This document shows positions 63,964-64,000 of a stretch of DNA of 64,000 bases, piece after piece. Each line of letters opens with the position of its first letter. The first letter of the stretch is position 1. Location: assembly GCA_964017195.1 (NCBI GenBank), contig OZ024890.1:65956367-66020366 (forward strand), written 5' to 3'. Source of the stretch: Siderastrea radians. Taxonomy: Eukaryota; Cnidaria; Anthozoa; Scleractinia; Rhizangiidae. A program made the translations under genes and the position numbers. The notes beneath the pieces were generated by a model. That model did not search any database. It saw nothing but the letters and a program-made list of their open reading frames with translations, and was not told the DNA's origin.

Positions 63964-64000
63964 TCTATACTATTATATGAGATATTTTTTTATGTAAATA

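Noticed and set aside
1..64000. tRNA or rRNA genes
   Set aside because: No cloverleaf with A/B boxes and no conserved rRNA core was seen by eye; a tRNA scan would settle this.

Overview
The window is nuclear DNA of an invertebrate animal: genes are split by GT-AG introns, spacers are AT-rich, and microsatellites, foldback elements and satellite repeats are plentiful. A cnidarian such as a coral is the most likely source. That is an inference from gene content and repeat style; no species marker was seen.

Layout. Positions 1-3300 hold the 3' exons of an unrecognised gene with a ubiquitin-interacting motif. Positions 3990-13739 and 18900-27464 hold two tandem guanylate-binding-protein-like (GBP) large GTPase genes. 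Both have ten coding exons with the same intron phases and end in a CaaX prenylation box. One intron in each has minor-spliceosome (U12-type) signals. Their introns and the spacer between them carry several inverted-repeat elements and a TCGA-rich satellite. Positions 28-47 kb hold a single-exon zinc-ribbon gene (30348-30977), a likely two-exon small gene near 32-33 kb, a doubtful membrane-protein ORF, and many repeats. These include a 1.7-kb terminal-inverted-repeat element that contains a spacer-less 120-bp palindrome.

From about 47.3-47.8 kb to the right edge (and beyond it) lies a largely intact Polinton/Maverick-type, adintovirus-like endogenous double-stranded DNA virus. It encodes a protein-primed type B DNA polymerase (in two abutting frames), a DDE integrase with a chromodomain, a DUF5679-like/phospholipase-A2-like protein, an adenain-like protease, a pVI-like virion protein, a double-jelly-roll major capsid protein, basic core and penton-like minor capsid proteins, a PPxY-containing protein, an A32/FtsK-like packaging ATPase, a long fibre-like protein, a small membrane protein and a VLTF3-like zinc protein. 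The right end is outside the window.

The most interesting signals are regulatory. The left end of the virus-like element has four 85-bp-spaced copies of a consensus NF-kappaB site with an AP-1 site. Next to these is a 13-bp repeat array, then four composite E-box-palindrome plus full CRE sites that stop six bases from the polymerase stop codon. Together they resemble the stress- and immune-responsive enhancers of vertebrate viruses. Eight virion-type genes carry TCTAA 9-13 bases before their ATG, the core of the late promoter of the giant virus CroV and its virophage mavirus. Replication genes carry a different duplicated promoter. A GGGAAAC slippery heptamer with a correctly spaced GC stem would place the PLA2 domain exactly in frame with its upstream zinc module. 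All functional statements are inferences from sequence read by eye.
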